In this document: piece by piece, positions 34,222 through 42,971 of the stretch | How the letters are laid out: every line of letters begins with the position of its first letter | Position numbering within the stretch: the stretch's first letter is position 1 | From: DATKXU01 sp035528905 | Lineage (GTDB): Bacteria > Armatimonadota > UBA5829 > DTJY01 | DNA: 64,000 nt | Direction: 5' to 3' | NCBI GenBank assembly: GCA_035528905.1 | Contig: DATKXU010000039.1 | Location: 1-64,000 of the forward strand | The notes under the pieces: model-generated | The model's input: the letters and a program-made list of their open reading frames with translations, nothing else | Database searches by the model: none | Told to the model about the DNA's origin: nothing | Program-made: the position numbers and the translations under genes

Positions 34222-34980
34222 ATGGCAAGAGTAGACGCAGTAGTCATCGCCGGCGGGACGATCAGCAATCCTGAACTCCGCTCCGCCGCCGGTGTGGACT
34301 GCAAATCCCTCATTCCTCTCAACGGAAAGCCCATGGTTCAGTGGGTAGTGGAAGCCTTGAAGTCAGCACAGACCATCAGCTCAGTTGTCCTCATCGGTCC
34401 GCCGGCCCTCGCGGGCATGCAATTCGGCCGACTAGCCGACCAAGTGCTTGCCGAGGAAACCCATGAGGTTGACAACCTGATGAAGGCAGCGGACGTCCTC
34501 ACGGCCGCTGAGAGAATCCTGATGGTGAGCAGCGATATGCCCTTGCTGACCGCCGAAGCTGTTGACGAGTTCATTCTAAATGCCCCGGACGCGGACGTCG
34601 TCTATCCCGCTGTGCCGAAAGAGGACATCCTCGCGCAGTTTCCAGACAGGCAATGGGTTTTCGTAAAGGCCAGAGAAGGCGAGTTCACGGGAAGCAGCGC
34701 GGTCATGTTCCGGCCCGAGGCTTTTAGGAACCATCAGGATACACTGCGGAAGGTCTTCGATTCGAGGAGAAGTGTGCCCGAGCTCGTGAAGATGTGGGGC
34801 GTGGGTTTCGCCCTGAAATTCGCCCTCGGCCAGCTTTCGATCAGCGACGCAGAGCGCCATATCAGCGAAGTACTGAGTATCAATGGCCGGGCGTACATCA
34901 GCCGCTATCCCGAACTGGCCTTTGACGTAGACAAAGCCTCGGATATCCCTCTCGCGGAGGAAAGGCTGAGAGGCCGCTAG
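34222..34980 (+). CDS. MobA-like NTP transferase (nucleotidyltransferase)
   Basis: 252 residues from ATG 34222, preceded by GGAAGGA at 5 bases. The N-terminus VDAVVIAGGTISNPELRSAA is the Rossmann-like nucleotide-binding motif of the MobA-like/GT-A NTP_transf_3 superfamily, followed by KSLIPLNGKPMVQWVVEAL (sugar-1-phosphate or similar binding) and MVSSDMPLLTAEAV with the metal Asp. C-terminal FDVDKASDIPLAEERL completes the fold. Members transfer nucleotides to sugar phosphates, molybdopterin or other acceptors; the acceptor here is unknown. It overlaps the PHP phosphatase by four bases at its 3' end (convergent). Confidence 0.87.
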   Translation: MARVDAVVIAGGTISNPELRSAAGVDCKSLIPLNGKPMVQWVVEALKSAQTISSVVLIGPPALAGMQFGRLADQVLAEETHEVDNLMKAADVLTAAERILMVSSDMPLLTAEAVDEFILNAPDADVVYPAVPKEDILAQFPDRQWVFVKAREGEFTGSSAVMFRPEAFRNHQDTLRKVFDSRRSVPELVKMWGVGFALKFALGQLSISDAERHISEVLSINGRAYISRYPELAFDVDKASDIPLAEERLRGR

Positions 34981-35783
34981 TCCGTCGTCAAAGGGTGCAT
35001 GAAGCGCCTGCGGCCGGCGTAAGAGGCGATGTGCGTACAGCCCATGTCCTGGAGAAGCTGGCGGGCGCGGTCGAATCCCCGAATCACGTCCGGCGGATCA
35101 TGGGCGTCGGCAGCAATGAGCACAGGAATCCCGCGGTCAAGACACTGCCGAATAATGGAAGGCGCCGGATACGCTTCTTCGCAGGCGAAATACCAGCCCG
35201 CCGTGTTGACCTCTACAGACATGTCTGCCGAAGCAATGGCATCCAGGGCCGAGGAGATTTCATCCGAAAGATCCACGGACGCCTTGAATCCGAACTTCTT
35301 CGTAAGGTCGAGATGAGCGGCGATGTCGAACATGCGGCTCTCGGCCATCTCTCGCAGCCGAATCCAATAGCGCCTGATCACATCGTCACGGTCGCCCTGA
35401 GTCAACCGCTCCCAGTTCTCCGCGCTTTCATCAATCGGGAATCCATCCAGTATGTGGACTGCCCCGATCACGTAGTCGAACGGGTGAGAGGCCAGCACGT
35501 CCTTGAGAACGTCTGCGGTCTCGGGGAAGTAGTCGGCTTCGATGCCGAGCCGGACAACCAAGTTCTCTCCTGCCTCACACGCGGCGGACTGAACTGCATC
35601 CACATAACCCTCCAGGGCATCCAGCATCATGCTCCATCTCACTTGACCCCCGTCCGGTATGAGCACGTAGTGGTCGGAGATCCCGATCTCATCCAGTCCC
35701 ATCGCCCTGGCTGCGCGGACGTAATCGGCGACCCCCCAACCTCCATCGCTCCAGCGAGTATGCACGTGGTAAGAAGCAAGCAT
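34977..35783 (-). CDS. PHP-domain histidinol-phosphatase-like phosphoesterase
   Basis: 268 residues. PHP metal motifs are complete: SYHVHTRWSDG at residues 4-14 (HxH), EIGISDHYVL near 32-41, a Glu in RLGIEADYF, the His in VIGAVHILDGF near 110, and later FDIAAHLDLTKKFG and IAADAHDPPD. This is the arrangement of HisK/HisJ-type histidinol phosphatases. No histidine-pathway genes are close, so another phosphoester substrate is possible. ATG 35783 lies in a divergent promoter region with the URO-D gene. Confidence 0.87.
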   Translation of the reverse strand: MLASYHVHTRWSDGGWGVADYVRAARAMGLDEIGISDHYVLIPDGGQVRWSMMLDALEGYVDAVQSAACEAGENLVVRLGIEADYFPETADVLKDVLASHPFDYVIGAVHILDGFPIDESAENWERLTQGDRDDVIRRYWIRLREMAESRMFDIAAHLDLTKKFGFKASVDLSDEISSALDAIASADMSVEVNTAGWYFACEEAYPAPSIIRQCLDRGIPVLIAADAHDPPDVIRGFDRARQLLQDMGCTHIASYAGRRRFMHPLTTD

Positions 35784-35818
35784 ATGAGCAATCTCCGCCA
35801 GTCCAAACTCAGAGCTCT

Positions 35819-35829
35819 GTTACTGTAAC
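35819..35829. promoter_or_regulatory. Palindrome GTTACTGTAAC, possible operator
   Basis: An 11-base perfect palindrome with a central T sits 35 bases upstream of the PHP-phosphatase start and about 95 bases upstream of the URO-D -10 box, inside the divergent promoter region. Half-site length fits a small transcriptional regulator; no regulator is named. Confidence 0.35.
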
Positions 35830-35922
35830 ATATACAAAGCGCGTACGGCAAGCAGTCCAGGAGAGAGCGGTTGTCCGCATATCACGCATCTGCAGGGGCT
35901 TTTGGGCTTATGTGTTTTGCTG

Positions 35923-35928
35923 TATAAT
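35923..35928 (+). promoter_or_regulatory. Sigma70 -10 box TATAAT of the URO-D gene
   Basis: A perfect TATAAT 43 bases before ATG 35972, with a weak TTTTGG at 17 bases upstream as -35. GGAGGAGG is the ribosome site. Confidence 0.6.
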
Positions 35929-35971
35929 CAGCGTGTTTTGGTGCGCATCAGGAAGAAGGAGGAGGTCTCTC

Positions 35972-37048
35972 ATGGCGAAGAGTAGCTATACGCGGAAGGA
36001 ACGCTTCCTTGCGGCCGTCAGCCACATCCAGCCGGACAGGCCGCCGATTATGATTTACACGACGCCTGAGATTGACGCGGCGCTGCGCAGCTACTTTGGG
36101 CCGGTGGACTACATCCAGGCGTTCGAGGTTGACTTGAGATTCGTCGAGCCGAAAGAGCTGAAGCAGCCCCGTGTCCCGGAGCCGGGAAGTGGAATTGATC
36201 GGTACGACATCTGGGGCACGGGATACAGGGACGTGCCGAACAACGCAGGCGGCGTCTACAGCGAGGCTTGCGACCTCGTTCTCGCCCGCCTGGGGACAAT
36301 GGACGATGTGAACTCCCACCCATGGCCAAGCCCGGACGACTACGACTACTCCGTCATTCCGGAGCAGATCGAAAAGGTAAAGGATTACGCCGTGTGCCTG
36401 GGAAGCCCGACCGTTCCGGACATCATCAACGGTATAGGCCGCGGCCGAGGCATGGAGCAGGTTCTGATTGACATTATCACCCAAGACGAGGTCGGCATCG
36501 CGATCATTGACCGTCGTGTGGACTTCCACTACGAATGGTGCCGCCGTGGATTGGAAGCAGGCGGCGGCCGGATAGACATCCTCCACATCGGCGAGGACCT
36601 GGGCTCCCAAAAAGGGCCGACCGTCAGCCCGGAGACATTCGACAGCTTTTTCCGGCCCAGGCTTCAGAGGTTCATCAATCTAGCCCATGAATACGGCGCG
36701 AAGGTCATGCTGCACTCGTGCGGTTCCACGCGCCTGCTCCAGCCCAGGCTGATCGAGATGGGCCTCGACATTCTGGATTCGGTCCAGCCGGAGCCTGTCG
36801 GTATGAACCCAGACGAGCTGAAGCGAGAACTCGGTGACAGGCTTACATACTGCGGCATGATCAGCACCCAGCAGACGCTGCCTCATGGCACTGTGGAAGA
36901 ATGCCGGGCCGAGGCAAGGCACCGGATTGACGTGATCGGCAAGGGAGGCGGCTATATCTTCGCGCCGGCGCACTGCATCCAGCCGGACACGCCGCTCGAG
37001 AACGTGCTCGCGATTTACGAGGAGGCCACCGGGAAGAAGTTTCTTTGA
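35972..37048 (+). CDS. URO-D family protein, methyltransferase (MtaA/MtbA)-like
   Basis: 358 residues from ATG 35972, preceded by AGGAGGAGG. It has the uroporphyrinogen decarboxylase fold (RKERFLAAVSHIQPDRPPI, then HYEWCRRGLEAG, DILHIGEDLGSQKGP). The zinc-thiol ligands of corrinoid methyltransferases MtaA/MtbA are present: H248 and C250 in LHSCGS and C335 in PAHCIQPDTP. This points to methyl transfer from a methylated corrinoid to a thiol, or a related reaction, rather than heme synthesis. No corrinoid protein or methyltransferase partner is nearby, so the substrate is open. A second URO-D paralogue lies about 1 kb away on the opposite strand. Promoter at 35923-35928. Confidence 0.88.
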   Translation: MAKSSYTRKERFLAAVSHIQPDRPPIMIYTTPEIDAALRSYFGPVDYIQAFEVDLRFVEPKELKQPRVPEPGSGIDRYDIWGTGYRDVPNNAGGVYSEACDLVLARLGTMDDVNSHPWPSPDDYDYSVIPEQIEKVKDYAVCLGSPTVPDIINGIGRGRGMEQVLIDIITQDEVGIAIIDRRVDFHYEWCRRGLEAGGGRIDILHIGEDLGSQKGPTVSPETFDSFFRPRLQRFINLAHEYGAKVMLHSCGSTRLLQPRLIEMGLDILDSVQPEPVGMNPDELKRELGDRLTYCGMISTQQTLPHGTVEECRAEARHRIDVIGKGGGYIFAPAHCIQPDTPLENVLAIYEEATGKKFL

Positions 37049-37176
37049 GTAACGGGCCACTTCCCGCACGAAACGCGCAGACCGGGCCGGAACTCGCGGC
37101 CGAAAGGGGGACCTTTCATAACCTAGAATGCTCCAAGGTTTTCCGAAATACTCACACCACGAAGGGAGAAACCCAA

Positions 37177-37596
37177 ATGAAGAAGACGAGTCTCAGCGCT
37201 TTGCTGATTGCTTCGGTAGTAGTGATCCTGATTTCCGGGTGCAGCCTGTCTGGGAGCAAGGACAAGAAATTCGCTCGCAAGGTGGTCGACGCCCTTTACA
37301 GCGGCACGTTTTCCTCGATGCATGAGTCGCTCGGGCCGAAGATGCGGCACCCGATGGTCAGCCAGATGATGGCGGCTATGGGCCCAATGCTCCGCCAGCA
37401 GTTCGGCGAGGTCAAGAGTCTGAAGCTGAAATCGAGCGAGACGCCACCGGGGATTAAGAATATGACTCAGAAGGTCTGGACTGTCACAGCAGAAAAGGGC
37501 ACGTTCGATCTTGTGATGATGGTCAATAAGGACGGCAAGCTTGAAGGTGTTTGGGCAGCGCCCTTATCTAGCGAATCGAGTCCGCCCCCGCGCTGA
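37177..37596 (+). CDS. Lipoprotein with DUF3887-like domain
   Basis: 139 residues from ATG 37177, with AAGGGAG upstream. A lipoprotein signal is clear: VVVILISGC with the lipid-attachment Cys at residue 22. The mature part KFARKVVDALYSGTFSSMHE, LRQQFGEVKSLKLKSSE and VTAEKGTFDLVMMVNKDGKL matches the DUF3887 pattern, small alpha/beta domains of unknown function. The C-terminus is Ser/Pro-rich. It sits 128 bases after the URO-D gene in the same direction and may share its transcript. Confidence 0.75.
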   Translation: MKKTSLSALLIASVVVILISGCSLSGSKDKKFARKVVDALYSGTFSSMHESLGPKMRHPMVSQMMAAMGPMLRQQFGEVKSLKLKSSETPPGIKNMTQKVWTVTAEKGTFDLVMMVNKDGKLEGVWAAPLSSESSPPPR

Positions 37597-37634
37597 TGGA
37601 TAACCAGAGGGCAGAGGTTTAGGTCGGCGTCAAC

Positions 37635-38147
37635 TTACCTCGCATAGTCGTCCTGGACCCGGAGCAAATCCTTCTCATTTGAGGGCTTGGCGGGGTCAAC
37701 GTGCTCCCAGATTTCGGCGACACGGCCCCATGAGGTGAGCGAGCTGGCCAGGCGGTGCAAGTGGCCGCAGGGGATGCGAATCACATCGCCCGGGAAGAGC
37801 ACATCCCATTCCAGGTGCTCAACATCAGGGCCGTGGATGACCAGCACCGGGCCGTCGAGCACCCGCCACAGCTCCGAACGGCGACGATGCAGTTGCAGCG
37901 AGAGCCGCTGAGCCGGGGCGACGAGCAGAACCTTCGGATCACGTCGGGCCGCCTGCTCCCCTATATCCACTCCCTGCCAGTACGCCTTCAAGAAGGCATC
38001 CAGGGAGTCCTCCGTAAACCGCAGGAAGCCTCCCCAGGGCCGCTTGAAGTCCCGATCGCAGATGTCCAGGTCGAATCCCGTCGCCTCCGCGACGATTCGA
38101 GCAAACACCAGGTCAGCCTCACCTTTTGCTGTCGGCTTCACGCTCAT
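37635..38147 (-). CDS. Stand-alone cupin like the mannose-6-phosphate isomerase C-terminal domain
   Basis: 170 residues. The cupin core RPWGGFLRFTE, KVLLVAPAQRLSLQLHRRRS with the His pair region, ELWRVLDGPVLVIHG, GDVIRIPCGHLHRLAS and VAEIWEH resembles the type II PMI half of GDP-mannose pyrophosphorylase/isomerase proteins. Such single-domain cupins interconvert phosphohexoses or bind sugars. The start ATG 38147 overlaps the URO-D paralogue end by 29 bases, so it is the last gene of the rubrerythrin-HAD-URO-D-cupin operon. GTG 38150 is an alternative start. Confidence 0.82.
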   Translation of the reverse strand: MSVKPTAKGEADLVFARIVAEATGFDLDICDRDFKRPWGGFLRFTEDSLDAFLKAYWQGVDIGEQAARRDPKVLLVAPAQRLSLQLHRRRSELWRVLDGPVLVIHGPDVEHLEWDVLFPGDVIRIPCGHLHRLASSLTSWGRVAEIWEHVDPAKPSNEKDLLRVQDDYAR

Positions 38148-39234
38148 CACCTTTCTCGTATTCCTTCACGATCTCCGCCACGAAGCGGACCTTTTCGATG
38201 TCGCAGACCGGCGAGATTTCGTCGGAGACGCCGAGGATCAGATTGGGGCTGAAGGTCTCGATGATCTCGCGAGTGACGCGCTCCAGGTCCTCGTTCTTCT
38301 CGTGCGGCAGGAACCAGGTCATCGGTATGCCGTCGAGCACGACCATATCGCCAAGGGCGTCCTTTATCTCCTGGATGGTCACATCCCCCTGGGGGATCGG
38401 GGTAAGCGCCTCGATGCCGTCCAGCCCGGTCCGCCGGGCGTAACCAAGAAGCTGCTTGATGCTCCCGTCCCAGTGCGCGTTGGTGAACTTCCCCGCCGCC
38501 TTAAAGACCCTGATGCGCCGCTGGTACTCGGGAAGCACATAGCGCTCGAACAGTCTCGGCGGCACCATGTGCTGGTCTAGGTTGTCGCCGAAGTTTACGA
38601 TGGGAACGGGACTCTCAGCCACCACGCGGAGCAGCCCGTCATCAGATCTGTTTACGGCCTCTATCAGCCGCTCGACCAAGGGCAAGTCGTCCGCCAGGGC
38701 GTACATCGTGTTCTCAATGCCCATGATCTCGATGTAAAGCCGCAGCAGGTTGACCCGAAAGATGTATATCATCGGCGCGCTCCGGTCGCCGAGCAGGGCG
38801 TCGTTCTGCGCGAAGAGATCGTGGTCGAACTCGTACCTTCGCCCTTGAAGAATGTACTCCATCACGCGGGCGTCATCGGGCGTTTCCACCGGGTACTTGT
38901 CCGTGTGCCAGGCGAGCGATGTATGCCGGTTGCGTGTCTCGATAGTGCCCACCGGCGTCATATGGCGCATCACTTGGATGTCGCCGTGCCATTCCTCCTC
39001 GAACCTAACGCTCGGATCTTCCATAGTCTTCAGGCAGGGGTTGAAAAAGTGATACGAGCGGCAGGAGCAGCCGATGTCGTCGTACAGTTCGATGTCCGAC
39101 ATGTCCTTATACCGCTCGGGGAGCGTGCCCTCCCGTTGGTGGGTCCAGAACCAGTGCTCGATCCGCGGCTGGTACACGATGCCGTCCACCGGCTTGTGCG
39201 CGAAGATGGCGAGCGTCCTCTCCCGGAAGGTCAT
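38119..39234 (-). CDS. URO-D family protein, divergent paralogue
   Basis: 371 residues from ATG 39234 (GGAGGAG upstream). URO-D fold: TFRERTLAIFAHKPVDGIVY, IYIFRVNLLRLYIEIMG, PVPIVNFGDNLDQHMVPPRL, KLFERYVLPEYQ-like region. At the position of the MtaA HxC zinc motif this protein reads NAHWDGS, so one Cys ligand is replaced by Asp, and the later Cys is in DEISPVCDIEK. Metal and methyltransferase activity may therefore differ from the 35972 paralogue. It overlaps the HAD gene by four bases (ATGA) and the cupin by 29 bases, so the three are translationally coupled. Confidence 0.86.
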   Translation of the reverse strand: MTFRERTLAIFAHKPVDGIVYQPRIEHWFWTHQREGTLPERYKDMSDIELYDDIGCSCRSYHFFNPCLKTMEDPSVRFEEEWHGDIQVMRHMTPVGTIETRNRHTSLAWHTDKYPVETPDDARVMEYILQGRRYEFDHDLFAQNDALLGDRSAPMIYIFRVNLLRLYIEIMGIENTMYALADDLPLVERLIEAVNRSDDGLLRVVAESPVPIVNFGDNLDQHMVPPRLFERYVLPEYQRRIRVFKAAGKFTNAHWDGSIKQLLGYARRTGLDGIEALTPIPQGDVTIQEIKDALGDMVVLDGIPMTWFLPHEKNEDLERVTREIIETFSPNLILGVSDEISPVCDIEKVRFVAEIVKEYEKGDEREADSKR

Positions 39235-40028
39235 GCCCCCTGCTCCTCCAGCCACTTCTCAAGCTCCAAAACCGAGTTCAACACGGCGACAGGCTTGGCC
39301 TCACGCCAGCAGCTCAATTCGGGCAGCGCCAGCGCCTTGCGCAGATAGGCGCCGAAAACGCCCTCCATCATCTTGACCTTTCGGGTCGCTGCGCTGTCGA
39401 GTATGTGAACGCACGGCATTCCGGCGGCGCACGCGCCCACAACGTCGGCAATCCAATCATCGCCAACAAACAGGACGCTCTCCGGTGCCAGCTTCAAGGC
39501 GGACAGAACCTCGCGAAACATCCGCCGGCCGGGCTTTATGACACCCACGTCTCCGGAGACGATCGTGGACTCGAAGTACTTGCCGATTTGAAGACTCTCA
39601 ACCGAGAGCCTGATGCATGTAGGCAGAGGGTAGTTAGAGAGCAGAGCCAACCTGTACCTCTGCGAGAGGCGATCGAGCATGGAAATAAGCCCGGGCGGAG
39701 CCTTGCAGACGCCCACAAACGCCGCGACGTGGGCGTTCACCAGCTTATCAAGTTCTGAGCCGTCGAGCGGCCTGCCGAGCAATTCGCGCGCAGTGTCCGC
39801 CAGGATGCGGATCAGATCGCTCTCAACCAAGCGGCAGAGGTTTCGCGAGGATTCCTCATCTCTCAGGCGGGAGAATACCTTGTAGGCCGAATCAGTGCTG
39901 TGCCCATCGGACAGGGCGCAGATGTGGTCGAGCGTGGCGTTCGTGACCTGCCAGTACTGCTCCTCGTCCCAGGGGCAGAGAGTATTCCCGAAATCGAAGG
40001 CTATTGCGCGGATATCTTGACTGCTCAT
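39231..40028 (-). CDS. HAD-superfamily hydrolase
   Basis: 265 residues. Motif I is IAFDFGNTLCPWDEEQYW at residues 8-25 (nucleophile Asp in FDFGN), motif II is the Ser in LLSNYPLPTC, motif III the Lys in GVIKPGRRMF, and motif IV VLFVGDDWIADVVGACAAGM, all intact. A helical cap lies between motifs I and II (C1-type). This is a phosphoglycolate phosphatase / dehalogenase-like member, with substrate unknown. It starts 5 bases after the rubrerythrin stop and overlaps the URO-D start by four bases. Confidence 0.87.
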   Translation of the reverse strand: MSSQDIRAIAFDFGNTLCPWDEEQYWQVTNATLDHICALSDGHSTDSAYKVFSRLRDEESSRNLCRLVESDLIRILADTARELLGRPLDGSELDKLVNAHVAAFVGVCKAPPGLISMLDRLSQRYRLALLSNYPLPTCIRLSVESLQIGKYFESTIVSGDVGVIKPGRRMFREVLSALKLAPESVLFVGDDWIADVVGACAAGMPCVHILDSAATRKVKMMEGVFGAYLRKALALPELSCWREAKPVAVLNSVLELEKWLEEQGA

Positions 40029-40033
40029 TCAGA

Positions 40034-40606
40034 CTAGTAATTCTCCACAAACAGCTCGTAGTAAGCCTGAGGATGGGCGCAAGCAGGACATACCTGAGGC
40101 GCCTCCCTGCCCTTCTGAACGTACCCGCAGTTCCGACACTTCCAGGCGACCTCGGTGTCACGCTCAAACACCATGCCCTCCTGCTCGTTCTTCAGGAGCT
40201 TGAGATACCTGGCCTCATGATGACCCTCGACCTCGGCGATCTCCTCGAAGACCTTCGCTATCTCCGTGAATCCCTCCGCGCGAGCTGTCTCGGCAAAGCC
40301 GGGGTAGAGGACGCCCCACTCCTCCCTTTCACCCGCAGCCGCCGCCATCAGGTTCTCGGCCGTTGTGCCTATTCGCCCTGCGGGATAGGTCGCGGTTATT
40401 TCTACTTCCCCGCCCTCAAGGAACTTGAAGAAGCGCTTCGCGTGCTCCTTCTCGTTGTCGGCGGTCTCAGTGAAGATCGCCGCGATCTGCTCGTAACCTT
40501 CCTTGACCGCCTGGCTCGCAAAGAACGCATATCTGTTCCGCGCCTGCGACTCTCCTGCAAACGCCTTCAGAAGGTTTTGCTCAGTTTTGCTTCCCTTCAT
40601 CCTCAT
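40034..40606 (-). CDS. rbr: Rubrerythrin
   Basis: 190 residues. The di-iron four-helix domain has NLLKAFAGESQARNRYAF, DNEKEHAKRFFKFLEGGE, ENLMAAAAGEREEW and EIAEVEGHHEARYL, holding the EXnEXXH ligands twice. The rubredoxin-like C-terminus has CRNCGYVQ and CPACAHPQAYYELF. It reduces hydrogen peroxide with NAD(P)H-dependent electron donors in anaerobes and microaerophiles. GGGGAGG precedes the ATG. It heads an operon with a HAD, a URO-D protein and a cupin. Presence indicates peroxide exposure in an anaerobic or low-oxygen life style. Confidence 0.95.
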   Translation of the reverse strand: MRMKGSKTEQNLLKAFAGESQARNRYAFFASQAVKEGYEQIAAIFTETADNEKEHAKRFFKFLEGGEVEITATYPAGRIGTTAENLMAAAAGEREEWGVLYPGFAETARAEGFTEIAKVFEEIAEVEGHHEARYLKLLKNEQEGMVFERDTEVAWKCRNCGYVQKGREAPQVCPACAHPQAYYELFVENY

Positions 40607-40711
40607 GACAGACCTCCCCGCTTGGTTACAGTGCTAGCACATCCGAAGAATTGTACCACCCCTCTTCTACTGGGTCAAGCTTCCAGCGCGGCGCACCCAG
40701 ACGCTCAAGGC

Positions 40712-42787
40712 TCACGGAATAGGCGCGGATCTGCGGCTTCGGAAGTGCGCAAATAACGCCTCGCAGAAGCGCGCGCGAGTCACAAGCGGGCCTGCATCCT
40801 GCGGTATCGGTGCAAGCTCCTCCTTCGGCCTTGTGTACGTGGCCCAGGTGTCGCTGATCGAGCCGTCTATCCACGGCTCGATCCGGGAGAGCCACGAAGC
40901 CATCTCGCACTCGGTAAGCATCGCATTCGGATCGCCCGCCTGCGCAATCTGCAGCTTCTCGAGCTGAGCAAGGCAAGACTCCGGCGTTCCACCGCCGAGA
41001 TGCTTCACGAACGGCCCATATGCGGGCATGAAGTCGCCGAGCTTGATGCAACTCATGAGCCACTGAGCGGCCTTCCCACGGGTAAGCGGCTCGAGCGGCT
41101 TCGCCTCGTAGGACTCGAAGAAGCCGCGGGTTCCATAGAACTGCATCGCCTGCCACTGCTCGTTCGAGACCTCGGCGGTCGGACCCTGGATGTCATCAAA
41201 AGCAGTCAATATCTGGTTGCCGGCGACCAGCCATGATTGCAGGCGGTTGACGGGAACATCGCGCGGCTCGACATATAACCTCCTGGCGAGATGCGCCGCG
41301 GTCCCGGCCGCCTGGCCGAGCGCCATCCAGACCGGCTCCATGCGCAGCGTGCCGAATCCCAGGTGAGTAGCGGAGACGGCGCCGGTCACCAGAAGCGCGT
41401 CCACGCGCTGAGGCACCATCACGCGATAAGGTATCTGATAGGGCCGCGTGAGACCGCCGAGCCAGAAAAACCCCTCCATAGCGGTATCGTGGCTCGGCTC
41501 GCGCTTCCGCGTGGCGTGCGAGTCAATCGGATACCCGCCGCAGGCAATGCTGTCGAAATGAATCGGCGTTCGGAGGCTCCCGGGCGCCAGCAGGGCATCA
41601 TGGGTGGAGAAGGTATACAGCCCCCACATGCGCCTCGCTTCCCGAACGTAAATCTGCCTGGGGAAGTGATCGTTGTCCTGGTATTCGTCCTTGGCGAATC
41701 CCCATTCCCGGCACTCGTTTCTCAGCTCCTCCGGCATCTCCGGATCGTTCTGCAGGAAGTACAGCAGGCCGAGGATATAGTCCCTGTGCCGCTTGACGAT
41801 CTTCTCCCGCTGCTCGCAGCTCGCCTCAGGATAATCGTAGTTCTCTTCAGGGAGGTCGGTGGATATCAGGCTCTTCGGCATGTTGTTGGTATCCGACTTG
41901 CCATTGGGGATGGGCTCGATGTTCAGAACGTCCTGCACGGTCTTTATACGCCCGGCATTGATGGAGTCCAGCACTTGCATGTACTCCTCGCGGTTGTAGC
42001 TATCGGGCTTTTCAGGCATCACGCGGTTGTCCGGATTGCGAGTCAGGCAGAGGCGGAAGTTGTACGCCTGCACGCGCCTGTCGCCGTCGCCGCTAGTGCC
42101 GGGCAGCACCATCCTGGTGAGATGGTCGAGGTAGATTGCGCCTGCGTAGGCCTCTCCATATTCCTCGCGCGACTCTCGGCCCACCCGGTATGGTACACCG
42201 GCCAGCGCGGCGATGTCTCCCTCATAGGTGGCATCAATGAAAACGCCCGCCCGGATTTGCACGCGCTTCTTGTGCCGCGTATCCGTGAAGTCCACGCCGT
42301 GGATGCGATTTCCATACATGAGCACGCCGTCCGGGCGGTAGTGATACTTGACCCTGATGTTCTTCTCCGCCTTGACCATGCGGTTGAATATGCACTCAGC
42401 GACCGACGGCTCGAAGTGGTAGCCGCCGCTGCAATCCTTCACCTGCTGGGAGTCCGGGCCGTAGGTCTCTACGTAATAGGCGTATACGTTGTCTATGAAC
42501 TCGCGGAAGATTCCGCCCACAGTGTTCCTCGGCCCTATGTCAGTGCGCCCAAGGCCGTTGGACATCATGCCGCCCATGTGGTCCTTCATCTCGGTGAGTA
42601 CGACCTTCGAGCCACAGCGGGCGGCAGCGATGGCGGCTGAAATCCCGCTTGGCGTAACTCCGACCACTAGAACGTCGGCTCGGATTGTCTCGTCCGCCGC
42701 CGGCGCAGTTCCGGCTGCACCAACGCAGGCCGCCGACAGCAGGATGCCCGCCAGACTCAGGCAGAAAATGGCTCCTCGACTAAGCAC
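40712..42787 (-). CDS. Secreted FAD-dependent oxidoreductase (FAD_oxidored)
   Basis: 691 residues with a Sec signal peptide (about 1-25, ILLSAACVGAAG; the Cys does not fit a lipobox well). The FAD domain begins IRADVLVVGVTPSGISAAIA and continues VVLTEMKDHMGGMMSNGLGR. Central motif VFIDATYEGDIAALAGVPYR and late LLVTGAVSATHLGFGTLRME with ALGQAAGTAAHLAR are family features, similar to the smaller protein at 28611. About 60 residues at the C-terminus resemble a surface-layer-like helical module (RGKAAQWLMSCIKLGD) but this is not firm. Monocistronic, divergent from the sugar ABC transporter; substrate unknown. Confidence 0.87.
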   Translation of the reverse strand: MLSRGAIFCLSLAGILLSAACVGAAGTAPAADETIRADVLVVGVTPSGISAAIAAARCGSKVVLTEMKDHMGGMMSNGLGRTDIGPRNTVGGIFREFIDNVYAYYVETYGPDSQQVKDCSGGYHFEPSVAECIFNRMVKAEKNIRVKYHYRPDGVLMYGNRIHGVDFTDTRHKKRVQIRAGVFIDATYEGDIAALAGVPYRVGRESREEYGEAYAGAIYLDHLTRMVLPGTSGDGDRRVQAYNFRLCLTRNPDNRVMPEKPDSYNREEYMQVLDSINAGRIKTVQDVLNIEPIPNGKSDTNNMPKSLISTDLPEENYDYPEASCEQREKIVKRHRDYILGLLYFLQNDPEMPEELRNECREWGFAKDEYQDNDHFPRQIYVREARRMWGLYTFSTHDALLAPGSLRTPIHFDSIACGGYPIDSHATRKREPSHDTAMEGFFWLGGLTRPYQIPYRVMVPQRVDALLVTGAVSATHLGFGTLRMEPVWMALGQAAGTAAHLARRLYVEPRDVPVNRLQSWLVAGNQILTAFDDIQGPTAEVSNEQWQAMQFYGTRGFFESYEAKPLEPLTRGKAAQWLMSCIKLGDFMPAYGPFVKHLGGGTPESCLAQLEKLQIAQAGDPNAMLTECEMASWLSRIEPWIDGSISDTWATYTRPKEELAPIPQDAGPLVTRARFCEALFAHFRSRRSAPIP

Positions 42788-42971
42788 TACAATCGCCTCC
42801 TAGATACCGTTTGCTCAAGCCGTAGGAATATCATACCAGCACTGCGTGAGCATTAACAAGCCGACCGGCAGGAATTCTCATCGAGGGGAAGTAATGTATT
42901 CTGTGCTGTGCTGCGGCGAATCCAGCTAGCCAGCGATTCGTGCAGCGCCCTTGGGAAGGTGGAATGCTTGT

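Noticed and set aside
35972..37048. HemE uroporphyrinogen decarboxylase
   Set aside because: Zinc-thiol ligands H248, C250 and C335 match the methyltransferase branch, and no heme-pathway genes are adjacent.
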